A stretch of 64,000 nucleotides of DNA from Lysobacterales bacterium (GTDB lineage Bacteria > Pseudomonadota > Gammaproteobacteria > Xanthomonadales > SZUA-36): NCBI GenBank assembly GCA_014238945.1, contig JABAAB010000115.1:62001-126000 (forward strand). The letters are read 5' to 3'. Made by a program: the position numbers and the translations under genes. Shown piece by piece: positions 63,354 to 64,000 of this stretch (within the stretch, counting starts at the first letter, position 1; each line of letters starts with the position of its first letter). The notes beneath the pieces are model-generated. The model did not search any database. It had not been told where the DNA came from and saw only the letters and a program-made list of their open reading frames with translations.

Positions 63354-64000
63354 GCGGCGTCCAGGCTATGGTCCTGTCGTTGCCCGGAACGTGTCCGGGC
63401 CCGCTCGCTTAACCATCGTTCCAGTACCCACAAAAGGGCCAGCAACAGGGTCAACACTGTTTGCAAAGACCGGTGGGTCAGAGGCTGCCCGGCCAGCGGG
63501 TCTTCATCACTCCGGTCGAGTCTCCCGGGTTCTATCCTGGCATCGGGAAACCGTGAAATTTGCTGGCTGGCTGGAAGCAGCAATTGTAAAAGCAATTCGG
63601 GAAATTCGGCCTGTTCGGTTAATGTACTCCAGTCCGGGTTGAAACGACTGTTGAACTGTAACCATCGTGCCGTTCCCGTCATCGTAAGCTGTAAAACGGG
63701 CAGGCCAGCGGAACTGCGAATCAACATCTGATCTTTGGCCTGTTTGTCTGTGACGAGCGCACCAAGCCGGTTCAAACGAAAGGATGTAAAGGGGAAAAAC
63801 GGGAATTTGACCGGCAGCGTGTCACCGCCATGCGCACCATCGCCAGCGTCTGTAAGAATCACTGTAGGTGCATTGATCCCTGCCAGAATATTTTCATCGA
63901 CAGGCCTGGCAGACAAAAGAATCAGCCAGTCAGCATCAACTTGAGCAATGTCGAACTGATCAGTATTCACCAGTTCCCAAACCAGTCCCGGGAGACGGTG
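63350..64000 (-). CDS. BatA-like membrane protein, partial (N-terminus beyond window)
   Basis: The frame is open to the window edge (about 216 codons), so the start is outside. A GTG inside at 63970 is not needed. The visible part has 'WLILLSARPVDENILAGINAPTVILTD' and one helix near the end ('LQTVLTLLLALLWVLERWLSE', about residue 175-195), as in the C-terminal parts of BatA/DUF4159-type proteins. It overlaps the DUF4175 gene by four bases. MoxR and DUF58 genes normally precede such operons and may lie beyond the edge. Confidence 0.6.
   Translation of the reverse strand, partial: HRLPGLVWELVNTDQFDIAQVDADWLILLSARPVDENILAGINAPTVILTDAGDGAHGGDTLPVKFPFFPFTSFRLNRLGALVTDKQAKDQMLIRSSAGLPVLQLTMTGTARWLQFNSRFNPDWSTLTEQAEFPELLLQLLLPASQQISRFPDARIEPGRLDRSDEDPLAGQPLTHRSLQTVLTLLLALLWVLERWLSERARTRSGQRQDHSLDAA

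Overview
The window looks like chromosome from a free-living, probably marine, gammaproteobacterium. This is inferred from gene content: RND efflux, heterotetrameric sarcosine oxidase, oligopeptidase B, DUF3025, ThrE, a proton-peptide symporter and many exported enzymes. There is no rRNA or tRNA gene to confirm it. I see no prophage, insertion sequence, CRISPR array or tRNA.

Layout. 1-3.6 kb is a signalling cluster: a PAS sensor running off the left edge, a NarL-type regulator and a REC-Hpt protein, with a pair of look-alike hairpins between. 3.7-6.7 kb holds a MerR regulator with a mercury-type cysteine triad, its operator, a possible divergent 37-residue ORF, a DUF3108 protein, an M48 lipoprotein protease and a broken TolB-like gene. 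6.7-18.4 kb carries an exported amidohydrolase split by an in-frame TGA, a TetR/SDR pair divergent from an RND pump with twin operators between them, a second amidohydrolase, a GFA protein, a MATE pump and a flavodoxin-like protein. 18.4-26.3 kb is a one-carbon/methylamine block: a dimethylglycine-dehydrogenase-like enzyme divergent from soxBDAG. 26.4-32 kb has PPK2, ribokinase plus nucleoside hydrolase, two small or unknown proteins and a POT transporter. 32-46.8 kb mixes a frameshifted endonuclease I, oligopeptidase B, a FemAB-like acyltransferase, a KAS III enzyme, ThrE, a glutamate-synthase-like protein, a sulfotransferase, an SGNH hydrolase and a lipid kinase. 46.8-53 kb has a histidine kinase/OmpR pair, a 3' region with a strong terminator, a large DUF2914 lipoprotein and a TonB-like membrane protein. 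53-64 kb has an esterase, an aldose epimerase, two neighbouring broken serine hydrolases, an APC permease and a three-gene BatA/DUF4175 membrane operon leaving the right edge.

How genes work together. The oxidoreductase at 18.4 kb and soxBDAG could take dimethylglycine through sarcosine to glycine with folate as one-carbon acceptor. The nucleoside hydrolase and ribokinase overlap and could turn nucleosides into ribose phosphate. TetR probably controls the RND pump through two 19-bp operators.

The most unusual features are five broken genes, four of them for exported enzymes. In one, a TGA sits exactly where paralogous modules have a cysteine; another breaks at a seven-G run. Others are a secreted C-terminal/N-terminal module shared by three unrelated enzymes, a MerR-type promoter facing a microORF, a possible small RNA after the OmpR regulator, and sharply AT-rich codon patches inside otherwise GC-balanced genes.
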